From: Bacteroidota bacterium
GTDB taxonomy: Bacteria > Bacteroidota > Bacteroidia > Chitinophagales > Chitinophagaceae
Length of the DNA stretch: 64,000 nt
Assembly: GCA_023422835.1 (NCBI GenBank)
Contig: JAFAGI010000009.1
Coordinates: 93,160 to 157,159, forward strand
Reading direction: 5' to 3'
Part shown: piece after piece, positions 27,569 to 37,400 of the stretch
Position numbering within the stretch: the stretch's first letter is position 1
Layout: each line of letters begins with the position of its first letter
Program-made: the position numbers and the translations under genes
Notes under the pieces: model-generated
Told to the model about the DNA's origin: nothing
Seen by the model: the letters and a program-made list of their open reading frames with translations, nothing else
The model's database searches: none

Positions 27569-30319
27569 TTATATCGAAAACGCAGTTTCAATAATATCTT
27601 GCTGCTCCTGCCTGTGTACTTTGGCATAACCTGTAGCCGTTGCTGCTGCTGCATTCCTGCTGATAATGCCGTATGGAAATGCTTTAAAGTTTGTTTGCAG
27701 GTAAGTTGCAGCGCCCATATTCAGCGGTTCTTCCTGTGTCCAGAACCAGATAGCGTTGGTATATTTGTTTTTTAGTTCTATCAGTTGATTTTCCGGCAAC
27801 GGGTACAACTGCTCAAGCCTTACAAGCGCCACATCGTTGCGGCTGTCTTTTAGCTTCTTTTCCATCAGCTCGAAGTAGATTTTTCCTGAGCACAATAATA
27901 CTTTTTTTACTTGCTCCGGCTTATTTACGGTAGCATCGTCTATCACTTCCTTAAAACTCCCGGAGGTAAGCTCACTGATGTGGCTATAGCTTCCCGGGTG
28001 CCTCAGGTTTGCCTTCGGCGACATCACTATCAACGGCTTTCTGAACGTCCAAGCCAATTGCCTGCGCAATGCATGGAAGAAGTTGGCTGCGGTGGTAATG
28101 TTTACAACCACGTTGTTCAGCTCGGCACAACCCTGTAAAAACCTTTCTGGGCGTGCACTTGAGTGGTCAGGGCCCGCGCCTTCATAGCCGTGCGGCAGCA
28201 GCATTACCAGTCCGCTCATGGTACCCCATTTTTCTTCTGCACTGGCTATATATTCATCTATCACCATTTGAGCGCCATTGGCAAAGTCTCCGTATTGCGC
28301 TTCCCAAATGGTTAATATTTCCGGGTTTGAGGTGCTGTATCCGTATTCATAGGCCAGTACACCATATTCACTCAGCAGGGAGTTGAAAATACGAAGTTTT
28401 CCCTGGCCTTCTTTCAGCCTGTCAAGACGATTGTATTGCTCATTGGTCTCTTCATCATACAACACGGCGTGGCGGTGTGCAAAGGTTCCTCTTTTTACGT
28501 CTTCACCACTGATGCGTACGTCCTTACCTTCATGCAGGATGCTTGCATAAGCAAGCAGTTCAGCCGTACCCCAGTCAAATTTCTGCTCGGATTCATAAAG
28601 CTTCATTTTATCTTCGAGCAGTTTTTTTATTTTTCTCAGTGGATTGAAGTTTTCAGGATAAGTAAAAATTTTACCTGTAAGCTCCCTCAATAATGCTTCA
28701 TCCACACCGGTTTCGGGAGAGTGTAAAAAGTCTTCTTCTTTGGCGAAGCGCATGCCTCTCCACTTCTTCTCCGGCTCCTGTAACTGGTAAGCCAGCGGTT
28801 TTTGTTTTACTTCGTCTAATCTTTCCTGCAGGTCGGCCCAGAATTTCTGCTCCATTTCCTTTGCCAGTTCTTTGGCCTCGTGGTCTCCGTTTTTAAGCAG
28901 GTAATCTACGTACACTTCCCTGGGATTGGGATGATTATCAATCAGTGCGTAGAGCTTTGGCTGTGTAAACTTAGGCTCATCGCCTTCGTTGTGGCCATGC
29001 CTCCTGTAGCAAAGAATATCTATGAAAACATCTTTTTTAAACTTCTGCCGGTATGCAAAGGCTATCTGTGCAACCTTAACTACTGATTCTATATGGTCAC
29101 CGTTTACGTGAAAGACGGGTGATTTGGTTATATCTGCAACCGATGTACAATAGAATGAACTTCTGGCATCGTCATAATCTGTAGTAAAACCTATTTGGTT
29201 GTTGACGGTAATATGAATAGCGCCTCCTACGTTGTAACCCGCCAATCCGCTCATTTGTGCCACTTCATATATGATGCCCTGGCCCGCCTGCGCAGCATCG
29301 CCGTGAATCAGGATCGGCACTACCTGGCTGAAATCTGTATTGTAGTTGGTATTTGATTTTCCGCGCGCAAAACCCAGTGTCACAGGGCCTACCACTTCCA
29401 GGTGAGAGGGGTTGGCCATAAGCTGCAGGTTGATCTTTTTATTGTTGGAAGTAACATAGTCGCTGCGGAAACCAAGGTGATATTTAACGTCGCCGCTGCC
29501 TTGTGCACCTTGAGGAGGAACTATGCCTTCAAACTCGCTGAATATCTGCTCATAGGTTTTTCCCAGCGTATTTGCAAGCACATTAAGCCTGCCGCGGTGC
29601 GCCATACCGATCACAATTTCCTTTACTCCGTCTTCAGCCGCATCGAAAACCACGCCATTGAGCGCGGGGATCAGCGCTTCGCCGCCTTCCAGCGAAAATC
29701 TTTTCTGGCCTATGTATTTGGTATGCAGGAATTTTTCAAAAATCACTGCTTGGTTGGTCTTGTCCAGTATTCTTCTCCTGGTAGGAATATCAAATTCGCG
29801 CGACATTTTTTCTTCCATTGCTTCAATAATGAAGGCTCTTTGCTCTTCATCGTAAATGGAGTGAAATTCTGCACCAACAGACGAAGTATATACCCTTTTA
29901 AGTTTTTCCACAATGGCCTTCAGCGTTGCGTTTTTCAGGCCTATGAGCTTCCCGGCCACAAATTGTGTATCCAGGTCACTATCTGAAAGGTTGTAATAGC
30001 TGAGATCCAGGTTGGCATGCCTGTTTTTCCTGGGGCGGATAGGGTTGGTATCAGACACGAGGTGGCCTTTGGTCCTGTAACCTTCAATAAGCTGGTATAC
30101 ATTAAATTCTTTCTGCAGTTTTTCAGTGCCTATGCCTGGTGCAGCATATTCGGCGGCTTGTGAAGCACCATTTTCCGAAAAATTGCTAACGGCATAATCA
30201 AATCCTTCAAAAAACTTCTTAAGGTCAGCATCTACATTTTCTGGGTTATCTAAATAGTCTTTATATATGCTTTCAATATAAGACGGATGCGAGTTAGTTA
30301 TAAATGAGAAATCCTTCAT
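27569..30319 (-). CDS. sucA: 2-oxoglutarate dehydrogenase E1
   Basis: Thiamin-diphosphate enzyme that decarboxylates 2-oxoglutarate in the TCA cycle. It has 916 residues, close to the usual ~930. The N-terminal Phe-rich E1o start (SYIESIYKDYLDNPENVDADLKKFFEGF) is the E2/E3-binding segment. The ThDP core includes EKFLHTKYIGQKRFSLEGGE, GMAHRGRLNVLANTLGK, HGDAAQAGQGIIYE and NNQIGFTT, and the C-terminal half contains LPHGYEGAGPDHSSARPERFLQ. The sucB gene follows after 45 bases. It is divergent from rpsT, with about 190 bases between the start codons. Assignment is firm. Confidence 0.95.
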   Translation of the reverse strand: MKDFSFITNSHPSYIESIYKDYLDNPENVDADLKKFFEGFDYAVSNFSENGASQAAEYAAPGIGTEKLQKEFNVYQLIEGYRTKGHLVSDTNPIRPRKNRHANLDLSYYNLSDSDLDTQFVAGKLIGLKNATLKAIVEKLKRVYTSSVGAEFHSIYDEEQRAFIIEAMEEKMSREFDIPTRRRILDKTNQAVIFEKFLHTKYIGQKRFSLEGGEALIPALNGVVFDAAEDGVKEIVIGMAHRGRLNVLANTLGKTYEQIFSEFEGIVPPQGAQGSGDVKYHLGFRSDYVTSNNKKINLQLMANPSHLEVVGPVTLGFARGKSNTNYNTDFSQVVPILIHGDAAQAGQGIIYEVAQMSGLAGYNVGGAIHITVNNQIGFTTDYDDARSSFYCTSVADITKSPVFHVNGDHIESVVKVAQIAFAYRQKFKKDVFIDILCYRRHGHNEGDEPKFTQPKLYALIDNHPNPREVYVDYLLKNGDHEAKELAKEMEQKFWADLQERLDEVKQKPLAYQLQEPEKKWRGMRFAKEEDFLHSPETGVDEALLRELTGKIFTYPENFNPLRKIKKLLEDKMKLYESEQKFDWGTAELLAYASILHEGKDVRISGEDVKRGTFAHRHAVLYDEETNEQYNRLDRLKEGQGKLRIFNSLLSEYGVLAYEYGYSTSNPEILTIWEAQYGDFANGAQMVIDEYIASAEEKWGTMSGLVMLLPHGYEGAGPDHSSARPERFLQGCAELNNVVVNITTAANFFHALRRQLAWTFRKPLIVMSPKANLRHPGSYSHISELTSGSFKEVIDDATVNKPEQVKKVLLCSGKIYFELMEKKLKDSRNDVALVRLEQLYPLPENQLIELKNKYTNAIWFWTQEEPLNMGAATYLQTNFKAFPYGIISRNAAAATATGYAKVHRQEQQDIIETAFSI

Positions 30320-30464
30320 ACAAATTGCGTATCGGTTTTACTTTGCACAAATATCAATCATAATCCTTGTTAAAAAAAGAAAACATTCGTTATTTATTTA
30401 AAAACGTATTGTCAGCTTTGGACATGCAATTTGAAAAATATTTTTCACATTTAAAAATTAGTCT

Positions 30465-30472
30465 TAACTTTG
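30465..30472 (+). promoter_or_regulatory. -7 promoter element for rpsT
   Basis: TAACTTTG matches the Bacteroidota -7 consensus TAnnTTTG exactly. A T-rich block, TTTTT at 30441-30445, sits at the -33 distance. The ATG at 30511 lies 38 bases downstream, giving a short leader. Confidence 0.65.
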
Positions 30473-30510
30473 CCGTCCGAAATAAAATACTCAAAAAAGA
30501 AATTCAGATC

Positions 30511-30768
30511 ATGGCAAATCACAAAGCTACCAAAAAAGATGTACGTCAGGCTGCAAAACGCAGGGATAGAAATCGTTATTACGGAAAGACTACACGTAAT
30601 GCAGTGCGCAAGTTAAGGACTTTGACAGATGAAAAAGCTTACGACGAAGCTTTACCCGGAACAATTTCTATGATTGACAAGTTGGCAAAACGCGGCATTA
30701 TTCATAAAAATACTGCAGGCAACCTGAAGAGCAAATTAGCCAAAAAGATCACTTTAAAACCAGCTTAA
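30511..30768 (+). CDS. rpsT: 30S ribosomal protein S20
   Basis: An 85-residue 16S rRNA-binding protein. The true start is the ATG giving [17 protein letters not shown], the normal S20 N-terminus; an in-frame extension of 48 codons upstream crosses the promoter and is not coding. Helical and highly basic, it has the family segments [17 protein letters not shown] and [19 protein letters not shown]. It is a single-gene unit with an exact -7 promoter upstream and a strong terminator 40 bases downstream. Confidence 0.95.
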   Translation: MANHKATKKDVRQAAKRRDRNRYYGKTTRNAVRKLRTLTDEKAYDEALPGTISMIDKLAKRGIIHKNTAGNLKSKLAKKITLKPA

Positions 30769-30807
30769 AACTTTTAAAACAGTTTTTGAGTATTAAAATA
30801 TATACAG

Positions 30808-30841
30808 CCGGGCACTCGAAAAAGTGCCCGGTTTTATATTT
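30808..30841 (+). terminator. Rho-independent terminator of rpsT
   Basis: An 8-bp GC-rich stem (CCGGGCAC with GTGCCCGG), an eight-base loop and TTTT, 40 bases past the rpsT stop. Confidence 0.88.
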
Positions 30842-30898
30842 TAAGGCATTGCATTTGCAGTAAATGTAAAAATCGATTCTTACACTAAATCTTATTTT

Positions 30899-32143
30899 AT
30901 GAAAAAACTGCTTACAATTGCTATGCTATTTAGTTTATTATTTGTTCAGTGCGATATCGCTTCGCCCAATAAAACCGGAGAAAAAGAAACGGACAGCTCC
31001 GTAAACACAGCCCCACGCTCTTCTGTCATAGACTCTTCCATTAACAAACGCTTAATGGACTTTAGTTTTGATTTGCTTGGTAAAATACAGGCTACACAAC
31101 CCGCTACCGAGAACTTTTTTGTATCTCCTCTCAGTTTACACATTGCTATGGGCATGTTGCTAAACGGCGCAAAAGGCGCCACCTACGATGAAATGGCGGA
31201 GGCTTTACATGTAAAAGGCATGGATATTTCCACGCTTAACCAGGCATATAGGCAACTCTTAACCACGCTGCCTGCTGCTGATCCCAAAGTGAAATTGCTG
31301 ATTGCCAATTCCATCTGGTACAGAAATACTTTTAAGGTGAGCGATGTTTACCTATCAACGCTGAAAAACAATTTCCAGTCTGAAGCCACACCGCTGAGTT
31401 TTAGCCAGGATGACGTAAATACCATCAATAAATGGGCAAGTGATAAAACCAATGGCAAAATTCAGAAAGTATTGGAAGAGATCAACGATACGGATGTACT
31501 CTTCCTGCTGAATGCCTTGTATTTCAAAGGTGACTGGTCAGAAAAATTTGACAAGGCAAATACACGCGATGCCAATTTTACTCTGCAAAACGGGCAAAAG
31601 AAGAAAGTAAAAATGATGTACAGGCAGGACAAATATTTCTATACCTCTACCGCTGAATTTACAGCTGTGCGCGTGCCTTACGGCGACAGCATTTATAACC
31701 TGACGCTGATATTGCCCAACAACGGAAGCTTACAGAATGCTTTAAACAGCCTGAATACAACCACATGGAACCAGCTGCAAAAAAATATGCAGCCGACTAA
31801 AGTACAGCTGGGCCTGCCCAGGTTTCAGCTGAGTTACACGATCCGGCTGAACAACACACTTAATAAAATGGGCATCAAAAAAGTGTTCACCAATAATGCT
31901 GAACTGCAAAACATCAACCCGGATGGCGATCTGTTTGCAAGTTTTATAAAACAAGACACCTATTTGGGCGTAGACGAGGAAGGAACTGAAGCTGCGGCAG
32001 TAACCTCCATCGGGGTCAGCATTACTAGCATGCCGGTGATAGAACAGTTTATTTGCGACCGCCCCTTTGGGTTTATTATCAGCGAAAAAAATAACGGCAA
32101 CATTTTATTTGCAGGAAGAATCACGAACCCTGACAGCAAATAA
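30899..32143 (+). CDS. Serpin-family protease inhibitor, lipoprotein
   Basis: A 414-residue protein with a signal peptide ending LLFVQC (Cys near residue 19), probably lipidated, then a Ser/Thr linker and a complete serpin fold. Family segments include NFFVSPLSLHIAMGMLLNGAKG, LIANSIWYRN, FLLNALYFKGDW, and the reactive-loop hinge EEGTEAAAVTS. Counting from the hinge Glu (residue 361) places P1 at about Ser 377-Met 378 (SITSMP). The end, DRPFGFIISEKNNGNILFAGRITNP, is the standard serpin C-terminus. The small Ala-rich hinge suggests an inhibitory rather than non-inhibitory serpin. The likely target is a serine or cysteine protease outside the cell or in the periplasm. Confidence 0.93.
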   Translation: MKKLLTIAMLFSLLFVQCDIASPNKTGEKETDSSVNTAPRSSVIDSSINKRLMDFSFDLLGKIQATQPATENFFVSPLSLHIAMGMLLNGAKGATYDEMAEALHVKGMDISTLNQAYRQLLTTLPAADPKVKLLIANSIWYRNTFKVSDVYLSTLKNNFQSEATPLSFSQDDVNTINKWASDKTNGKIQKVLEEINDTDVLFLLNALYFKGDWSEKFDKANTRDANFTLQNGQKKKVKMMYRQDKYFYTSTAEFTAVRVPYGDSIYNLTLILPNNGSLQNALNSLNTTTWNQLQKNMQPTKVQLGLPRFQLSYTIRLNNTLNKMGIKKVFTNNAELQNINPDGDLFASFIKQDTYLGVDEEGTEAAAVTSIGVSITSMPVIEQFICDRPFGFIISEKNNGNILFAGRITNPDSK

Positions 32144-32187
32144 TTTCAAATTCAGTTTTTATCCTACATTTACTTTAAAAATAAAGT

Positions 32188-33276
32188 ATGTGTAGGATAT
32201 TTCATCTCCTGTCAGCAGTTGCTCTCATCTTTGCTTCGTGTAGTCGAAACAACTACGTATTCGTTGGCACCTATACCAAACAGCAATCCAACGGTATTTA
32301 TGTTTATCAATTTGATCCAAAAGCAGGAAGTTTAATGCCTGTATCACATACAAACAAGGTGAATGATCCTTCGTACCTTGCCTTATCGAAAAATAAAAAA
32401 TATCTCTATGCGGTGAACGAAGGCAACGGCACGGTTTCCTCGTTTTCATTTGATAAAAAAAAGGGACTATTACATTTGCTTAACCGGCAACCTTCTGAAG
32501 GTGGTGCGCCCTGCTATGTTGCTGTTGATAACAGCGGAAAATTCCTTACCATAGCAAATTACTCTGGCGGAAACTTTGTAGTTTACCCCATTGACAGAGA
32601 CGGAAAAATTCTGCCTGCTGTACAGAATATCCGGCTTACACCTAAAAGCAATACAAAACCATCCAACGCGCACACCACTGTTTTTTCACCTGATAATAAG
32701 TTTCTCTACGTAACCGACCTCGGAGCGGATAAGCTTTACCAATATAAATTCTCAGCCACAGATAAGCAACCTGTGAACACCAAACCCACTATTTATGCAT
32801 TACCTGAAGGTTACGGCCCGCGCCATATTGCCATCAATAAAAAAGACGACAGGGTATATTTACTGAATGAATGGCAAGGAAATATTTCTGTATTCAGGAA
32901 AGCAGGCGGCATGCTGCAACATACACAGGATATCGTGTCTACCAGCCTTGCAGCTCCCGGCAATAAAAACAAAGGCAGCGCTGCCATAAAAATTTCTCCG
33001 GACGGCAAATTTCTTTATGCTTCCAACAGAGTGGCTACTGATAATATTGCCATATTTAGAATCAATGCAGACGGGAGCCTCGCAAGAGTTGGCGAACAAA
33101 AGACCGGTCGACACCCGCGCGATTTTATGATAAACAAACCCGGCAACTATTTGCTTGCAGCCTCACGCGACGATAATGCCGTAAGAATTTATAGCATTGA
33201 TAATATAACAGGTTTACTCACAGACTCCGGAAGAGAAATTAACGTATCTATGCCTGTGATGTTGCTGGAATATTAA
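32188..33276 (+). CDS. Lactonase (YbhE/Pgl-type) seven-bladed propeller lipoprotein
   Basis: A 362-residue protein with a signal peptide ending IFASC (Cys near residue 18), then a seven-bladed beta-propeller of the 6-phosphogluconolactonase/muconate cycloisomerase-like family. It has VFVGTYTKQQSNGIYVYQFD, DPSYLALSKNKKYLYAVNE, GGAPCYVAVDNSGKFLTIANYSGGN, GYGPRHIAIN and HPRDFMINKPGNYLLAASRD. Secretion argues against a pentose-phosphate role, since that pathway is cytoplasmic, so an exported sugar-lactone substrate is more likely. It follows the serpin gene after 44 bases. Confidence 0.82.
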   Translation: MCRIFHLLSAVALIFASCSRNNYVFVGTYTKQQSNGIYVYQFDPKAGSLMPVSHTNKVNDPSYLALSKNKKYLYAVNEGNGTVSSFSFDKKKGLLHLLNRQPSEGGAPCYVAVDNSGKFLTIANYSGGNFVVYPIDRDGKILPAVQNIRLTPKSNTKPSNAHTTVFSPDNKFLYVTDLGADKLYQYKFSATDKQPVNTKPTIYALPEGYGPRHIAINKKDDRVYLLNEWQGNISVFRKAGGMLQHTQDIVSTSLAAPGNKNKGSAAIKISPDGKFLYASNRVATDNIAIFRINADGSLARVGEQKTGRHPRDFMINKPGNYLLAASRDDNAVRIYSIDNITGLLTDSGREINVSMPVMLLEY

Positions 33277-33277
33277 C

Positions 33278-34378
33278 CTACGGGATAATTGTGGTAAAGA
33301 GGTACGTAGCAAACAGCACCAGCAATACTATGCCCTGCATGATATTTGTTTTTCCATTGGACAGCGATAGCATATTGATAAAGATTGCCATTACCACCAG
33401 AACCATGGATTTGGTATCTATGCCCAGTGTTACGGGAAGCTCAAGCACCAAAGACGCTACAGCAATGGTTGGAATGGTTAACCCTACGCTGGCCATCGCA
33501 GAACCGAAAGCCAGGTTAAGGCTGGTTTGCAGCCGGTCTTTCCTGGCAGCACGGTATGCTGCTATACCTTCCGGCAACAGCACAATGCCCGCAATGATCA
33601 CCCCCACCAATGTTTTGGGAGCGCCGAGGTGTACTACTGCCGCTTCAATATCGTGTGACAGGGCTTTACCCAGCAATATTACTACACCCAAGCTCAATAA
33701 CAGGAACACCAGGCTGATCCAGGCTGTGGTTTTGTTCGGTGGGTCTGCATGATCATCGTTATCAACGTCGCCAGTATGTTGCGGCAGAAAATAGTCCCTG
33801 TGGCGGACAGTCTGCACCAGCACAAACGTAAGGTAAATGACCAGTGTAACGGTGGCAACAAATATGAGCTGTGAGTTGTTGAAATACGGCCCGGGCTCGC
33901 TTACTGTTAGGTTGGGAAGTATCAAACATAACATTATTATAACAGTAAGCCCGACCAATGCCGTGTTTACCCCGCTTAAAACAAAGTTTTGTTCCATATA
34001 TTTTACCCCTCCTACCAGCAGGCAGATGCCTACAATCCCCGTGAGGATAATCATGATTGCAGCGAAAATAGTATCCCGCGCATAAACAGAGGCATCCGGC
34101 CCGCCTGCCAGCATCAATGAGATAATCAACCCTGCCTCAATTACGGTAACAGAGAGCGCCAGGATCAGCGTGCCCAAAGGCTCGCCTACTTTGTGCGCCA
34201 CTACTTCTGCGTGATGTACAGCAGAGATCACGCTTCCTATCAACAGGGCACCCAATATATAAACGTAGAAATTTCTAGGATTTAAATAGTTGCCCGCATA
34301 TCCTATCCAGGCAATTATGGGTAAGATCAGGAATTTCTTGGGTAGTTGTATTTCGGTGCTTCCTATTGAAAATGTCAT
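33278..34378 (-). CDS. Calcium/proton antiporter (ChaA-type)
   Basis: From the ATG giving MTFSIGSTEIQLPKK this is 366 residues; a TTG nine codons upstream is a poorer start. About eleven hydrophobic helices form two CAX-like repeats, with acidic helix motifs SVTVIEAGLIISLM in the first half and LLPEGIAAYRAARKDRLQ in the second. A long charged loop (TGDVDNDDHADPPNK) separates the halves. Such inner-membrane proteins exchange cytoplasmic Ca2+ or Na+ for protons. It is convergent with the lactonase gene with one base between, and the mfd start lies on the other side. Confidence 0.8.
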   Translation of the reverse strand: MTFSIGSTEIQLPKKFLILPIIAWIGYAGNYLNPRNFYVYILGALLIGSVISAVHHAEVVAHKVGEPLGTLILALSVTVIEAGLIISLMLAGGPDASVYARDTIFAAIMIILTGIVGICLLVGGVKYMEQNFVLSGVNTALVGLTVIIMLCLILPNLTVSEPGPYFNNSQLIFVATVTLVIYLTFVLVQTVRHRDYFLPQHTGDVDNDDHADPPNKTTAWISLVFLLLSLGVVILLGKALSHDIEAAVVHLGAPKTLVGVIIAGIVLLPEGIAAYRAARKDRLQTSLNLAFGSAMASVGLTIPTIAVASLVLELPVTLGIDTKSMVLVVMAIFINMLSLSNGKTNIMQGIVLLVLFATYLFTTIIP

Positions 34379-34454
34379 ACGCAATATTAACGGGTTTTTT
34401 AACAATTTGATCCAAAGAAAACTTTTACCACAGAAATTATGCCCAAAAAATGGC

Positions 34455-34462
34455 TAATTTTG
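34455..34462 (+). promoter_or_regulatory. -7 promoter element for mfd, close to the start codon
   Basis: TAATTTTG fits TAnnTTTG exactly and lies only 6 bases before the ATG at 34469. A start of transcription about 5-8 bases later would give a leaderless mRNA, which also argues for the 34469 start. No clear -33 element. Confidence 0.5.
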
Positions 34463-34468
34463 CGCGGC

Positions 34469-37400
34469 ATGAATTTACAAAACCTCTTAGGTAGGTATGC
34501 ACAATACCCCCTGCTAAACCAGTTGGCAGACAGGCTCTCTATTTCCTCTTCTGAAAAAATTTATCTGCAAAACCTATACGGAAGCGCTTCTGAATTTATA
34601 GCCGCTGCAGTTTTTTTGCATGAAAATTTAAAGGGCTATAACCATGTCTTTATTTTAAATGATGCGGAAGAAGCAGCGTATTTCCACAATACGCTTGAGA
34701 ATCTTACGGGCGCGCTTAATCTTTTTTATTTCCCCTCTTCGTTTAAAACCAGGAAAAATTTCCGGCTGTTAAATTCTTCGCATGTAATGCTCCGTACGGA
34801 AGCACTGAGCAAATTTTCGGTTCCGGCCGTTGAAAGAACGGGCGCCATGGTCACCTACCCGGAAGCGATCTTTGAGAAGGTAGTGGGCGCGGATTCTTTA
34901 AACAAAAACATCATCCAGCTCAAAGTAAATGACACGCTTGATGTGGATGGGCTGATGAACCGCTTTGTAGATTTTGGCTTCAGCCGCACAGACTTCGTAT
35001 ATGAACCCGGGCAGTTTGCACTGCGTGGCGGCATACTGGATATATATTCTTTCGGCAACGATAAGCCCTACCGCGTAGAGCTTTTCGGCAATGAGGTAGA
35101 CAGCATCCGGCTTTTTGATCCGGAATCTCAACTGAGTGAACGAAAACTGATACAGGTATCTATTATCCCGAATGTGGAAACACAATTCGCACCGGGAGAA
35201 AAACTTTCTTTGTTCGAGGCGCTGCCGCCAAACACCATATACTGGATCAAAGACTGGGATGTAGTAGAAGAAAATGTGCGTAAACAATATGCTGACCTTT
35301 CTGATTTTTTAAATAAACTACCTGGCGAAGAAGAAACCCACGAAGAAGAAACCGACGATGGCAGGGTTTTGAAAGAATTGCACATCCATGAATTTATCAC
35401 CGAAAAAGATATTAAAGAGGCACTGGCCCACAAGCAGGTGATAGAGTTTGGCTACAGGCCACACCTGGCTAATTTTGAAATTGAGTTCTTCACCAAAGAA
35501 CAGCCCGCATTTAACCGGAACTTTGAATTGCTGATCTCCGATTTAAAAAGTTATGAGAAGAAACAATACGGTATTTATATTTTTTCAGATCAGGCTAAAC
35601 AACTGGAGAGACTCAACAGCATTTTCACAGATCTGAATACAGAGATACAGTTTACACCTGTTGCTAAAAGCATTCATGAAGGGTTTGTGGATGATGACCT
35701 GAAGATTGTATGTTACACAGACCACCAGATATTTCAGCGTTACCATAAATACAGGGTAAAGCAGGCATTCAACAAAAACAAAGCGCTTACATTAAAAGCA
35801 CTGAAAGATCTGCAACCTGGTGACTACGTAACGCATATTGATCACGGAGTTGGCGTATACAGCGGCTTACAGAAGCTGGAAGTGAACGGCAATGTGCAGG
35901 AAGCGGTGCGCATCATTTACCAGAACCAGGATATTTTATACGTGAACATTAATTCCCTGCATAAAATATCGAAATACACAGGCAAAGAAGGCACTGCGCC
36001 TAAAGTAAACAAGCTGGGTAGCGATGCGTGGAATAAGCTGAAAGAAAAAACCAAAACGCGGGTAAAGGAAATTGCCTTTGACCTTATCAAACTATATGCG
36101 CAACGCAAGGCGCAGCAAGGCTTTGCCTTCTCCCCCGACAATTATATGACCACCGAACTGGAGGCCAGCTTTGTTTATGAAGACACACCGGACCAAAGCA
36201 AAGCAACTGCCGACGTGAAGAAAGATATGGAAAGCCCTGCACCTATGGACAGGCTTATCTGTGGCGACGTAGGCTTTGGGAAAACAGAGATTGCCATACG
36301 TGCAGCGTTCAAAAGTGTAGTAGACGGCAAACAGGCAGCAGTGCTCGTACCCACCACTATTCTTGCGTTTCAGCATTATAAAACTTTTGCAGAGCGGCTA
36401 AAAGATTTCCCGGTTACGGTAGACTACATCAATCGCTTTAAAAGTGCAAAGCAAAAAAAAGAAACGCTGCAAAAATTAGCTGAAGGAAAAATAGACATCA
36501 TCATAGGCACACACGCCCTGCTGGGCAAGGAAGTTAAGTTCCGGGACCTTGGCGTGATGATCGTAGATGAGGAACAGAAATTCGGCGTGGCTCACAAAGA
36601 GAAACTAAAAACTATACGCACCAATGTAGACAGCCTTACACTTACTGCTACGCCCATACCGCGTACACTCCAGTTTAGCCTGATGGGTGCGCGCGACCTC
36701 AGCATCATCAACACACCGCCTCCTAACCGCCAGCCGATACAGACAGAAGTACTTACCTTTAGCCAGGATTTTATACGCGATGCCATCTATTTTGAAGTAG
36801 AGCGCGGCGGCCAGGTATTTTTTATTTTCAACCGCATACAGGGCGTAAAAGAAATGAGCGCGCTCATCCAAACGCTTTGCCCTGACCTGAGTATTTCCTA
36901 TGCGCACGGACAGATGGAAGGCAAGGAACTTGAAGAAAGGATACTCGATTTTATCGACAGGAAATACGATGTGCTGGTTTGTACAAACATCGTGGAGAGC
37001 GGTGTAGACATACCTAATGTGAACACCATCATCATCAACAATGCGCATCATTTTGGCCTGAGCGACCTGCACCAGTTGCGGGGACGTGTGGGCAGGGGCA
37101 ATAAAAAAGCCTTCTGTTATTTGCTGGCGCCACCAATGAGTACATTGCCGGTAGATTCACGCAAAAGATTGCAAACATTGGAGCAGTTCAGCGACCTTGG
37201 AAGCGGCTTCCAGATTGCCATGCGCGACCTTGACATACGCGGCGCCGGAAATTTATTAGGCGGCGAGCAAAGCGGGTTCATGGCGGAGATTGGTTTTGAA
37301 ATGTACCAGAAAATTTTGCAGGAAGCCATCAGGGAACTGAAAAGAAGCAACTTCAAAGAGCTGTTCAGGGAAGAGATAAGCACACAGGATGATTTTGTTA

